The notes beneath the pieces were generated by a model that saw nothing but the letters and a program-made list of their open reading frames with translations, had not been told where the DNA came from and did no database searches. Shown one piece after another: positions 10,501 through 17,938 of a stretch of 64,000 bases of DNA (positions within the stretch are counted from its first letter, which is position 1; each line of letters begins with the position of its first letter). Source of the DNA: Coxiellaceae bacterium (GTDB taxonomy: Bacteria > Pseudomonadota > Gammaproteobacteria > Coxiellales > Coxiellaceae). A program made the translations under genes and the position numbers. The stretch lies in assembly GCA_029210045.1 (NCBI GenBank), contig JARGNX010000005.1, forward strand, positions 130,806 to 194,805. The letters run 5' to 3'.

Positions 10501-10975
10501 TGCCAGGCACTGATACCGCTAAAGACAATCCCATCTCCGATGCTAAGTAATCAATCACGTGGTAAAACATAAATAAATCCACCAGCCCATTATGTCCTGT
10601 CTGCGCAATCGCTTTTACGGCAAATTGGGTGAGTGTGGCTTTATCAAATTGAACGCCTCGTTTATGACAGTGCTGCAATAGTGACAACATGCGGCCAAAC
10701 ACTTGATGGCTATCATAATCATATTCAGTGGATAACTGATTAATGATTTTTATGGTTTCAGTTTTCAGCGCGTCGATACCGAATTCTTGGGGCAGGTCAA
10801 TATCGAATTCGAAAGTATACAGCGGGCGTTCTTGTTGTTGCTGAGCCAAGACATTATGCTGTAGCAAATTAAGATGAGCTTGAGGTTGCTGATTAACCTC
10901 AAAAGATAGGCCACGCTGAAGAAGTAATACACACGATGCCCACAATCCAAATACTTGTTTAATACCTATTTTCAT
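7514..10975 (-). CDS. Membrane protein with two C-terminal HEPN-like domains
   Basis: 1153 residues. A signal peptide or N-terminal anchor is visible (MKIGIKQVFGLWASCVLLLQ). Residues about 30-620 are helical, without recognised motifs and presumably periplasmic. A transmembrane helix lies at about 632-653 (GSLTLFFATITVLHRLLGW), followed by a Lys/Arg/Glu/Ala coiled coil at about 665-755 and a basic, Pro/Thr-rich linker. The C-terminus holds two segments that look like HepT/DUF86-type HEPN domains: a helix 'IRLCEIALKI' then Arg927-x4-His932 (RHFLVHD), and 'FLFIIGESLNQL' then Arg1083-x4-His1088 (RNKIAHT). The R-x4-6-H motif is the RNase active site of HEPN proteins, which work as dimers, so two copies in one chain could form an internal pair. 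The HEPN call is by motif and helix context only. It is divergent from the kinase gene, with 163 bases between them. Confidence 0.75.
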   Translation of the reverse strand: MKIGIKQVFGLWASCVLLLQRGLSFEVNQQPQAHLNLLQHNVLAQQQQERPLYTFEFDIDLPQEFGIDALKTETIKIINQLSTEYDYDSHQVFGRMLSLLQHCHKRGVQFDKATLTQFAVKAIAQTGHNGLVDLFMFYHVIDYLASEMGLSLAVSVPGRNFIDTPLAALVLQCHQLQYPNYESMDAFPLEEATIRVVLNAFAMTGQATLKQDDSSRWLRLFDYSEKYMQPIDDLKNHQQFFNFMDDALNQNKSKHYNKLLRFGLPLWVEVVSKTPEDVGVLTYILEKMQTTDIDDESTAMIFRAFNGYQHVEHMQEIIAQYIRFAIKRIDDALLESRIMPTLDTIDVFAIQDTLNRSLGERIVKTTLANEAFALTNRVVRYVELYAKYYREDAIKMTALPLRIIDKTSHYKPNELTKRLLSVVLQSTAYQNKTTLQKLHLYLKSMKKANSSLRDVDGKTTYGTQVILKNQVLHFKELGALLNFTPERVSSDAVMAILQQSLAVPNPFFLPAFYVVTDKWDETQIQALFAKALSLVDQLDLRKKADKARINLYQMATYELRRTYSEWTYEYLLEHYGHDWRNSVHFSVNEKYILQGTPEQIDWDSLEPKRHDALLILQEVNSRAPIKNQSISLITKILGSLTLFFATITVLHRLLGWHKPPVVQLATEHKQEQEVPEIKPEELAQQQARREAKLLARQQQQEKNMERLKALQIAREEKRKAKVLADQKAKAEAAAREAKIQEEIATANRVAKYKHVLEPAAISRAPSKLRRRKSKKPTGIKTPTMHVPKSAATQVTRPTASSKPGPAKKTIQQLEAIRLIPYTKSKQTTTDYHREGRIYNPALTAFGGKQQARTPSANKSGHQGSPALKQTFDDMALRIENVMKWYRLHEQATASQQQQFGAAMRYGFIRLCEIALKIRRNDKVSALRHFLVHDIKPNDIDRLQQLHVDCCNRKQLVGLRKLQSYANQLSDQFVLQQRVAFRSEYRNKEPQAFIALHINHIKHALADLSALLPRLVKMGVMQAVEVDPSAIMSARGFLFIIGESLNQLRDIPADSVAANDYHRLIKICNNSFNQDNFTCLHKTRNKIAHTVIPVSTDRFAVVDLIPPQIVYKFVLNADTAVQLAGQHFGNTAVDENNEEAKGDELAVVGGFNIK

Positions 10976-11138
10976 AATAGTCAGATTCTACAGGGAGTCA
11001 TCACGCTCAAGAAACGCTTATTTTTAATTTCGATCTATTGATTGTGTTGATGCTGAACGATTGTAATATAAGCTTCCCCATGCTAACCTAAGTAATAATT
11101 ATGAACACTCTAAATTAATAACGTTTTGGTATTTATAT

Positions 11139-12611
11139 ATGCGCAGGCCCATTCATCGCTTGGCCACCTCAGGCCCTTTATTTACAATTCGAAAAGTTGA
11201 GCGCCGCAGCCAAAACCGCAGCCTCAACCACTCTACTTATGCCGTCACTAACACTAAGACCGGTGAAGTAAACCATTATCGAGCACAGCATGCTACATCT
11301 GCCACCATTTACGAAAGAACATTTTTAGCAAAACCATGCACAATGTCAGACAGAAAATGGCGCCGAAGTCGCTACAATGGCGGTAGCTATAGCACCGTAA
11401 AGAAACTAACAAAGCTAACATTAGGTGAAGAAGCGAAAGGTGGTTCAGGCACCACTATGCCTGACACCATTGCATTGAAGTGCTACACAAAAACCGACTA
11501 TACCCAAGTCATAGGAAGCGAGCAGGTAACACGTGTATATAACGCCGAGGGAGAATTTGCCGCCTCCTTTACCCACAATAAAAAATTCTTTTTCGCCAGT
11601 AAATGGATTGACGGACTAAACCTTGCTGAAGTATTTAATTATTTTGGTACTCAGATGCTAGACGACAAGGAGTTTTTGCGCCTGTTTATACGTTTGACCA
11701 TGAAGATTGATAAACTGCACCGATTACTCGGAAGACCCATCGGCGACATAAAGCCAGAGAATATGATGGTAACAATGACAAACGGTAAAATAACGGATAT
11801 CACTCCGATTGATCTCGATAACAACAATGAAACAGTGTCTACATCCGTATATATGTCAGCAGATGACTACGCTAAGAAAGTGGCCAAAAAATACAAACGC
11901 AGCATCTCGTCAGACTTCTACGGCATCGCCGTCACTATGGCAATATGCTGCGAGAGATTAACAGTAACACCACGCCTGGACTGCAAGATAACACGCATGC
12001 CAAGTACTGGCCTAGAGCGTTATGAATGCGGCATAAAATCGATTCCGCTCTCTGACAAGTGGGCTGCAGCAGACATCGTCGTGACCGCAAAAGCCATTCA
12101 AGAAGCATTCGCATCATTAAAGGCAGGAGAAAACCCCTTTACACACCCAACAATATCCATCTCCCACCTGCAACTAGATCATGACATTGACCTCGCCTTA
12201 ACCCACTTAAAGCGAGAGATCGGCGCCCCGGCAGCGAGTGGTGGAGCCACTATCTTTCCAGGCCAACAAGGCAAACGCTTACGTGTGCAACGATACTATA
12301 CCACCTTGAACCAGTTACAAGACTGGATGAAATCAAAATTAATAAGATGCAAAAAATCAACTCGAAGAGCGCATGCTGTATTACAAATTGCTCAAGAAAC
12401 GTTTTTTACAATACTACCTGACGTTGCCGCTATTTTTCCCGAGCTCCTCCATCAAACATTCGTTGAGCAAACCCTTTATGCCGAAGCAAGTCACCCTGGT
12501 GATGTAACGACCGCTATCGAACTCGATGACCTTTCTGAGCAGTTAGATCGAAAATTACGCGCGCTGATGCCGTCCACCTGTTGCGTAATGCCACGCTGCA
12601 CCATTAGCTAA
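11139..12611 (+). CDS. Eukaryotic-like Ser/Thr protein kinase
   Basis: 490 residues. Kinase landmarks appear in order: a glycine-rich loop at 81-87 (GGSYSTV), the ATP-binding lysine K114 (IALKCY), a catalytic loop at 202-209 (GDIKPENM) with D203, K205 and N208 in place of the usual HRDxKxxN, and a metal-binding Asp in DLD at 225-227 instead of DFG. A following 'SSDFYGIAV' matches the helix F region (SDxxxxG). All residues needed for catalysis are therefore present, although the loop is divergent. The C-terminal 250 residues are helical and unrecognised. No signal peptide or membrane helix is seen, unlike PknB-type receptor kinases, which fits a soluble or translocated kinase such as the LegK group of Legionella; translocation is inference. 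It is divergent from the HEPN membrane protein gene; no clear ribosome binding site was seen. Confidence 0.85.
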   Translation: MRRPIHRLATSGPLFTIRKVERRSQNRSLNHSTYAVTNTKTGEVNHYRAQHATSATIYERTFLAKPCTMSDRKWRRSRYNGGSYSTVKKLTKLTLGEEAKGGSGTTMPDTIALKCYTKTDYTQVIGSEQVTRVYNAEGEFAASFTHNKKFFFASKWIDGLNLAEVFNYFGTQMLDDKEFLRLFIRLTMKIDKLHRLLGRPIGDIKPENMMVTMTNGKITDITPIDLDNNNETVSTSVYMSADDYAKKVAKKYKRSISSDFYGIAVTMAICCERLTVTPRLDCKITRMPSTGLERYECGIKSIPLSDKWAAADIVVTAKAIQEAFASLKAGENPFTHPTISISHLQLDHDIDLALTHLKREIGAPAASGGATIFPGQQGKRLRVQRYYTTLNQLQDWMKSKLIRCKKSTRRAHAVLQIAQETFFTILPDVAAIFPELLHQTFVEQTLYAEASHPGDVTTAIELDDLSEQLDRKLRALMPSTCCVMPRCTIS

Positions 12612-12644
12612 AGTTAGCGTTCAATTATTAGTGTGCGAGAGACG

Positions 12645-13352
12645 TTATTTAACGACTTGATCACGTTGCAGTGTTTCAATTAACTCCACTCGACTGTTAC
12701 AGTGGTTTTTTTGTTTTATTTTTTCAAAATAGTGCTCAATAGTTCTTGGTGAAAGATTGAGTGCTTCTGCTGTTTTCCTTGCGGTATATCCTTTGAGTAT
12801 GAGCGATATGCACTGCTTTTCACGAGCAGTATAGTGAATGGCATTGTCTATTCCTTTAAAATTTGCGCGCATAGCTTTGGGTAGAGTGATAGCGGGCTTA
12901 TATTGGATAAGTTTTTGAATGGGCATGCGAATGCTATCAATTGCTTGGTTTAATGCCGCCATGTGGTTGAGATAATAATTATTCATATCCAAGCTTTCCT
13001 GGTGAGTAGCAAAACAGTACATATCAAAATAACCAGGGTATCGTTCAATAATATCGATGGGATGGTGCATATTAATAATGCTTTTAAAGTCATGCATTGC
13101 TTTGTGGTAGGGGCCATCCTCTGGGATAAGATAAGCAAAGCGTTTTTTAAGAATTTCATCGGGGATATCTGCGGTAATTCTGTAGTGATTATCAAATAGG
13201 TTGTTATATATTTTAGTGCTTGTACTGATGATTTGACACGTTCCATTATCATAGGCGCGTACAAAGGCAAAAAAATCTATTGGTGTTGTTTCGAATAGTG
13301 TGTGGCATAAATTATTGGCTATTTGCTCTGATACATCGATATCTTTTCGCAT
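12645..13352 (-). CDS. LuxR-family transcriptional regulator
   Basis: About 235 residues from the ATG at 13352; a GTG at 13364 would add four. The C-terminal 65 residues form a LuxR/GerE helix-turn-helix (YTAREKQCISLILKGYTARK, then 'LNLSPRTIEHYFEKIK'). The N-terminal 150 residues look like the PAS-like sensor half found in the multiple LuxR regulators of Legionella and Coxiella (typical phrase 'TPIDFFAFVRAYDNGTCQII'). It lacks the acyl-homoserine-lactone-binding residues expected of true quorum receptors, as far as can be judged by eye. A direct repeat TATCACTA-TT-TATCACTA lies at its start (13359-13376) and could be an autoregulatory site. It converges on the kinase gene. Targets are unknown. 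Confidence 0.9.
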   Translation of the reverse strand: MRKDIDVSEQIANNLCHTLFETTPIDFFAFVRAYDNGTCQIISTSTKIYNNLFDNHYRITADIPDEILKKRFAYLIPEDGPYHKAMHDFKSIINMHHPIDIIERYPGYFDMYCFATHQESLDMNNYYLNHMAALNQAIDSIRMPIQKLIQYKPAITLPKAMRANFKGIDNAIHYTAREKQCISLILKGYTARKTAEALNLSPRTIEHYFEKIKQKNHCNSRVELIETLQRDQVVK

Positions 13353-13667
13353 TCGTATTATCACTATTTATCACTAAAATTATACGCTTAATTAAAGCAT
13401 GCTTGAGTTTATTGGCAATACTATTCGTACATTTGCTAGCGTCGCATCAATTAGGTTGATATGTCTACTTTTGTAGGCTATCTATGTTGCCAGTAAAGTG
13501 TGTACATTAGTGATGTGATTTTTATCGGTCATGTACGAATGCCCTTGGTTGTTAATGCTGGCAAAATACGCGCAATAAAATAAGCTACTGTTAATTATTC
13601 TTAAGTCTACTTGGTTGTATCGTTCCGATACAATGTGCACCTATTGTGTGATGAGAGTGACTTATAT
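13353..13667. other. Intergenic region between divergent genes
   Basis: A 315-base stretch between the LuxR regulator (minus) and the coiled-coil gene (plus). It contains the direct repeat TATCACTA at the LuxR start and a perfect inverted repeat near the other end (annotated separately). No RNA gene or further reading frame was recognised, and it presumably carries the two divergent promoters. Confidence 0.6.
13615..13633. promoter_or_regulatory. Perfect inverted repeat upstream of the coiled-coil gene
   Basis: TTGTATCG and CGATACAA, eight-base arms around a three-base centre (TTC), lying 34 bases before the ATG at 13668. It could be an operator or a short hairpin in the leader; it is too A+T rich and lacks a T-run for a terminator. 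Confidence 0.45.
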
Positions 13668-15590
13668 ATGCGACCAGTAACAACAACGCCAAGATACTCG
13701 ACTACTAGCAGTGCATCTATGACTCCCACCACATCTGTTGGCGATGCCACTGACACTGACAGCTTAAAGGCTCAACCACCCGGGGTGTATAACGCCTACC
13801 TGCAGAGCCTAACGAAACATTTCTTCGATTTATTACGCGTATTAATCAATGATGGTGGTAGCAGAACACAAGAGCTTCCTGATGAGTTCGCCGAGAATGT
13901 AGCTCGTGCTCTTCTAGCCCCAACAACGCCCACCTTAGCACAAAAGGTAAATGCGATTGTCGCTGACTGTATTGCAAGATTGAATACAATAGCAGAAGCA
14001 AAACACGATGAAAAAACCAGGCTTCCAAGAGATGCAGACTTAAACGCTAGAATATCTGAACTAATAAAAGAAACGATTGATTATGTAAATATTGTGAACT
14101 TCATCACTAGCACTAAGAAACTCAAACAAGATAGAGACAGCCCTTATCAACCTCAAACTGTATCCATAGACATACTCGATAGCATTATAGGTAACATCGC
14201 TATAACCCTTGTTCCTGCAGAAAATATTAATACCTATAACGCATTACGCAAACAAACCACAGTTGATGCGGGTGACTATGAACTGTTACTCGGCACAGGA
14301 AATGTAGAAGCGACAATAGAAGTGCGCTTGCTTCAAGGCTATTGCAATAAACACGGCGTAGCGTCATGCGATGATTTAGCAAAACAGAAGCATAAAGCTA
14401 AAGCAAGCGCACTGAAAGTAATACAAGCAGAAATGAGCAAGCTGCAATCAAAGGCCACCGCTCAAATGCAGGCAAATCTAACAGACCTAAATATGGCAGC
14501 ATTAGCAAATACAAGGGATGGCCTAAAGCAGGAAAACGCACGATTGAGGCAAGAGTTAGCTGCATCGGCTGCTATCGCCTCCACTGCAGCAAGAAGACGA
14601 GCGCTGCCAGCCCTCCCTGTTGACCGTGTTATTGCTGCAGCAGCAACGACGCCGCGTGCTAAACCATTGATGCCAACCATCGTTAGCGACTTACAAGCGC
14701 AAGTGGCAAGGCTTGAAGAACAGTTAGCCGAAAAACAAGCGGCGATTGATGCAGCTACAGTTTCTGATTCCGCTTTTATGGCTGAAATAGAAGCCTTACA
14801 AAGACAGTTAGATGTCGATCGTAGGGAAAAGGCACAAGCATTGTGTCGGGTAGACTCAGCCAAACTTGCCACAAGACAAGCAAAGATTGACGCCCAACAA
14901 ACTATCGAACCTTTAGAGCGCCAAGTCGCTGCTTTGCAAGCACAAGTCGCTACATTGCAAGCACAAGTAGATAAAGCAGCAGAACAAAAAACATCGTCAC
15001 AATCGACTGTTACAGCAAACCATCGTCATACATCACGCTTATTTATGCCCGTAACTGATCACCATGGCTTTCATGCTACCCCGCCAACCACCCCAAATGC
15101 TAGTGTAACGGCAGGTATGAACAGTCCTTTGCTCGTCGCTCGCTCCCCAGCGCCTGTAGCTGCGACAGATTGGATAGCCGCGCTCAAACAAGATTTAGTA
15201 GACTATCGAACAGAAAGAAGCAGTAAAAAATACACCTCAGGAAAAAGGGCAGGGCAACTAAGAGAGCACACGGGCCTGTTTGGTTGCGGGGGCTATAGAG
15301 GTAGCATTAAACTCGACGCTGCCCAAGCTTTGATAGATGTTATTGATCGCAAAGATTCAATGTTAACTGAAGAGCCAAGACTTAAAAGTAGAAAGCGCTT
15401 AAAAGCGACTTACATCAGCGCCTTATCGCAGTCAGGCATAAGAAAGTCAAAGGTGTTAAAAGCGATTCGAAAGCATTTACCTGAGCACTATATCGACGGA
15501 GCACGCAATAACCAGTGCTTAGTTAAAACCGTTATTCAAGCGATATACGATGCGAACAATGCTTCGAGTGCAGCCCCTCTTCGTAGATAG
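13668..15590 (+). CDS. Unrecognised long coiled-coil protein
   Basis: 640 residues from the ATG at 13668, chosen because GAGAGTGA lies seven bases upstream; an in-frame TTG at 13611 has no such site. The first 40 residues are Thr/Ser-rich and probably disordered. Residues about 40-240 are helical. Long Ala/Gln/Glu coiled coils follow (about 265-320 and 345-460), including back-to-back 'VAALQAQVATLQAQV' heptads. A Thr/Pro-rich linker leads to a basic C-terminal domain (about 510-640) with 'LREHTGLFGCGGYRGSIKL' and a helix rich in Lys/Arg. No signal peptide or membrane segment is visible. The architecture resembles translocated effectors of intracellular gammaproteobacteria, but no family was recognised and no activity is claimed. 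It converges with the next gene, separated by six bases. Confidence 0.75.
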   Translation: MRPVTTTPRYSTTSSASMTPTTSVGDATDTDSLKAQPPGVYNAYLQSLTKHFFDLLRVLINDGGSRTQELPDEFAENVARALLAPTTPTLAQKVNAIVADCIARLNTIAEAKHDEKTRLPRDADLNARISELIKETIDYVNIVNFITSTKKLKQDRDSPYQPQTVSIDILDSIIGNIAITLVPAENINTYNALRKQTTVDAGDYELLLGTGNVEATIEVRLLQGYCNKHGVASCDDLAKQKHKAKASALKVIQAEMSKLQSKATAQMQANLTDLNMAALANTRDGLKQENARLRQELAASAAIASTAARRRALPALPVDRVIAAAATTPRAKPLMPTIVSDLQAQVARLEEQLAEKQAAIDAATVSDSAFMAEIEALQRQLDVDRREKAQALCRVDSAKLATRQAKIDAQQTIEPLERQVAALQAQVATLQAQVDKAAEQKTSSQSTVTANHRHTSRLFMPVTDHHGFHATPPTTPNASVTAGMNSPLLVARSPAPVAATDWIAALKQDLVDYRTERSSKKYTSGKRAGQLREHTGLFGCGGYRGSIKLDAAQALIDVIDRKDSMLTEEPRLKSRKRLKATYISALSQSGIRKSKVLKAIRKHLPEHYIDGARNNQCLVKTVIQAIYDANNASSAAPLRR

Positions 15591-15596
15591 AATTTA

Positions 15597-16061
15597 CTAT
15601 TGGTTTTTAGCAGGTTTTTTGCGAATCAAATGCAGAATATCCATTAAGCCCGTAAAGTGTGTGCTGAGAGATGCAAACAGCACTGGATTATGGAAAGCTT
15701 CGGATGGTTGATGTGATAAGGCTTGATAAGCTTGGCGTCCGGCGCCGATATAATAACTAAGTGATACATTACGCTTCAGTGCGCGTTCAGGGAATAAACC
15801 GGATAACAATAAACATTCATCGCCGACTTCACGCAAGCGATCGCCTTGAGCGAAGCTCTCGTCGGTTAAGCCTTCGAGTAATTTAATGGCGACGGCTTCG
15901 CTAGCAAATTCATTATCGGTGAGGAATTTTTCGAGGGTAATGACCAGGTAATTTTCGACTTCTTCGTTGTATTGGTAGCCACTTTGTTGGTGGGCGTCTT
16001 TGACGACATGGTACCAAATGGCTTGGCTGGTAGGCTGGATTATGAATTGTTTGTTATCCAT
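15597..16061 (-). CDS. Small conserved-looking protein of unknown function
   Basis: 154 residues. The ATG at 16061 was chosen because AGGAGAG lies seven bases upstream; a start at 16094 would add 11 residues without a comparable site. The protein is acidic in the middle, mostly helical, with a glycine-containing turn 'SLSYYIGAGRQAYQAL'. No signal peptide, membrane span or catalytic motif was seen. It looks like a compact soluble protein of a family restricted to gammaproteobacteria, but this is an impression. The neighbouring 16170-16505 gene has the same orientation and may share its transcript. Confidence 0.75.
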   Translation of the reverse strand: MDNKQFIIQPTSQAIWYHVVKDAHQQSGYQYNEEVENYLVITLEKFLTDNEFASEAVAIKLLEGLTDESFAQGDRLREVGDECLLLSGLFPERALKRNVSLSYYIGAGRQAYQALSHQPSEAFHNPVLFASLSTHFTGLMDILHLIRKKPAKNQ

Positions 16062-16169
16062 CGAGCTCTCCTGAATCATTGCCTTAGGGGGCATTCCTCA
16101 AGTATAGACCATTATTTAACCCATTGATAATTTGTATAAATAATGGAATATATGCCTGGGGTTCTTTTA

Positions 16170-16505
16170 TTAAGGAGTGGGGGTATCAGATTCCATGCCA
16201 TTTATGTATGTATTATAATGCTCGATGGCTTCTTTTAAGCAGGTTCTTTGATTGTCAGTTAACCCAGGTTTGGCGTCAATAATGGCAGGTAATTCATTGG
16301 TGTCATATTCATCGTCTATTTCCATGCCCAGTGTCGCCTCATATATCTCGATAATTGCATCATCGAGTTGTCCTTCGCGTTCTTGATGATCGGGATCAAT
16401 AGCGGCTAAATCGACTTTGATATCATGTGGTGGATCTCCATATATAACTTCGCCAGGGTATTCAAGCAGTTTGTCTTTGCAATTGATAAGATCTTGATCT
16501 GACAT
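16170..16505 (-). CDS. Small acidic protein of unknown function
   Basis: 111 residues from the ATG at 16505, which follows AGGAGA by six bases; an upstream in-frame start at 16553 would add 16 residues including a cysteine-rich stretch and is less likely. The sequence is strongly acidic (runs such as 'MEIDDEYDTNELPAIIDA') and largely helical, without membrane segments. No family was recognised. It is divergent from the hydroxylase gene at 16603. Confidence 0.65.
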   Translation of the reverse strand: MSDQDLINCKDKLLEYPGEVIYGDPPHDIKVDLAAIDPDHQEREGQLDDAIIEIYEATLGMEIDDEYDTNELPAIIDAKPGLTDNQRTCLKEAIEHYNTYINGMESDTPTP

Positions 16506-16602
16506 ATGAAGTCTCCTAAAACATACATTTTCATTGTCGCAACAGTATAGCACTAGCCTTGCTATGCTAGACTTATATAGTCAAAAAAATGAGTGATACA
16601 TT

Positions 16603-17088
16603 ATGTTTTATGACCTGAAAAATTTTCCATTTACACAAAATCTTGCAGCAAGTTGGAAGGAAATTCTTGCGGAATACAAGGCCTTAGATCCACAACGACT
16701 GCAAGAAGCACCTTGGGAAGATCTCTATAATAAAGAGTGGGAAATTTTTACGCTCTATGTGAGTGGTCGCAAAAACAAAAAACATTTTGAACCATTGCCA
16801 CGTACAGCTGCTTTGCTTGAGAACATTCCTAACATTTACAATGCGGGTTTTTCGGTGACAGGCCCCGGCACGGAAATTTTTCCGCATGTGGGTTATACAA
16901 ATGATGTGTTGCGCTGTCATCTTGGATTAATTGTGCCTGAGCCAGACGCTTGTGGTATTAAGGTGGGTGATGAGACTTACCATTGGCATGAGGGTGAGTG
17001 TGTGGTGTTTGATGATATGGTTGAACATGAGGCTTGGAACAGAGGTAGCAAGCCGCGCGTAGTGTTAATTATCGATATTTTGAAATAG
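16603..17088 (+). CDS. Aspartyl/asparaginyl beta-hydroxylase family oxygenase
   Basis: 161 residues, about the size of the bare catalytic domain. The 2-oxoglutarate/Fe(II) residues are all visible: H95 (FPHVGYTND), R104-x-H106 (LRCHLGL), H142 (VEHEAWN) and R152 (KPRVVLIIDI), matching the pattern of AspH and LpxO. Known family members hydroxylate Asp/Asn side chains or the lipid A acyl chain; with no membrane helix, unlike LpxO, a peptide or small-molecule substrate is more likely, but this is inference. The gene stands alone, convergent with lpxH, whose stop is 25 bases away. Confidence 0.88.
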   Translation: MFYDLKNFPFTQNLAASWKEILAEYKALDPQRLQEAPWEDLYNKEWEIFTLYVSGRKNKKHFEPLPRTAALLENIPNIYNAGFSVTGPGTEIFPHVGYTNDVLRCHLGLIVPEPDACGIKVGDETYHWHEGECVVFDDMVEHEAWNRGSKPRVVLIIDILK

Positions 17089-17113
17089 TTTGCCGTCCAT
17101 ATTCATATAGCAA

Positions 17114-17839
17114 TTAAAATTCTACGGTTTCTAATGCTGGCGATTGATCTGGTGATAGTCGCATAATACTGCCTTCGTGGTGCCATGATCCCAGAACTAC
17201 GCGTGGAATATTGCAGTTATCAGTTTGGTGTTGGTGTATTGCCGGGCGGTGTGTGTGACCGTGAATCATTAAATCCGGTTGGAATTCGCGCATCACTCGG
17301 ATGACTTCTTGTTCGGTGACATCCATTATGTCATCGGGTAAAGTCATGCCGCGATGGTAGCTGATATGACGCACGCGATTGGCAATGCGGCGGCGTAGCC
17401 ATAAGGGTAGCCAGCCGAATAATTTAATATAGAGTGGGTTGTGCGTTTTGCGTCTAAACGCTTGGTGTTTGGTATCTAGTGTACATAAACTGTCACCGTG
17501 CAATAGCAGTACTTTTTGACCGTAACAGTCGATGAGTGTGGGGTCTTTTATTAGGGTCGCCCCTGTTTGTTTGGCAAAATCTTTTCCCAATAAAAAATCG
17601 CGGTTGCCGCGCATGATATAGACAGGTACGTTTTGTTCTTTTAATTGCCATAGGGCGCTGATAATTTGTTGGTTGAAGGCGGAATTATCATCATCGCCGA
17701 CCCAGAACTCAAAAAAATCACCCAAAATGTACACGGCGTCGGCATCGCTTGATTGCCGTAAGAGCTTTAGTACGCATTTGTTGGCCTGCGGTGTGCTGGG
17801 CTGTAAATGGGTATCTGATAGAAAAAGTGTATATGTCAT
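17114..17839 (-). CDS. lpxH: UDP-2,3-diacylglucosamine diphosphatase
   Basis: 241 residues from the ATG at 17839, which puts the first motif as close to the N-terminus as in E. coli LpxH; an ATG at 17851 is also in frame, and neither has a strong ribosome binding site. Calcineurin-like phosphoesterase motifs are complete: LSDTH, GDFFEFWVGDD, GNRD (the LpxH form of GNHD), LLHGD and GHTHRPA. The enzyme hydrolyses UDP-2,3-diacylglucosamine to lipid X at the inner face of the membrane in lipid A synthesis, so the organism makes lipid A by the LpxH route. It is divergent from cysS. Confidence 0.95.
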   Translation of the reverse strand: MTYTLFLSDTHLQPSTPQANKCVLKLLRQSSDADAVYILGDFFEFWVGDDDNSAFNQQIISALWQLKEQNVPVYIMRGNRDFLLGKDFAKQTGATLIKDPTLIDCYGQKVLLLHGDSLCTLDTKHQAFRRKTHNPLYIKLFGWLPLWLRRRIANRVRHISYHRGMTLPDDIMDVTEQEVIRVMREFQPDLMIHGHTHRPAIHQHQTDNCNIPRVVLGSWHHEGSIMRLSPDQSPALETVEF

Positions 17840-17938
17840 GCGGGTTATCATAGGGGAAATTGAAAAGAAAAACCACGGTAGCTAGTTAGAAATGAATTCG
17901 GTATCATACTCATCAACAGAATAATGGTGAGAGATAGC

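Noticed and set aside
14462..14872. 136-codon minus-strand frame
   Set aside because: Antisense to the Ala/Gln coiled coil of the 13668-15590 gene; its Ala/Ser-rich composition mirrors that repeat-like coding sequence.
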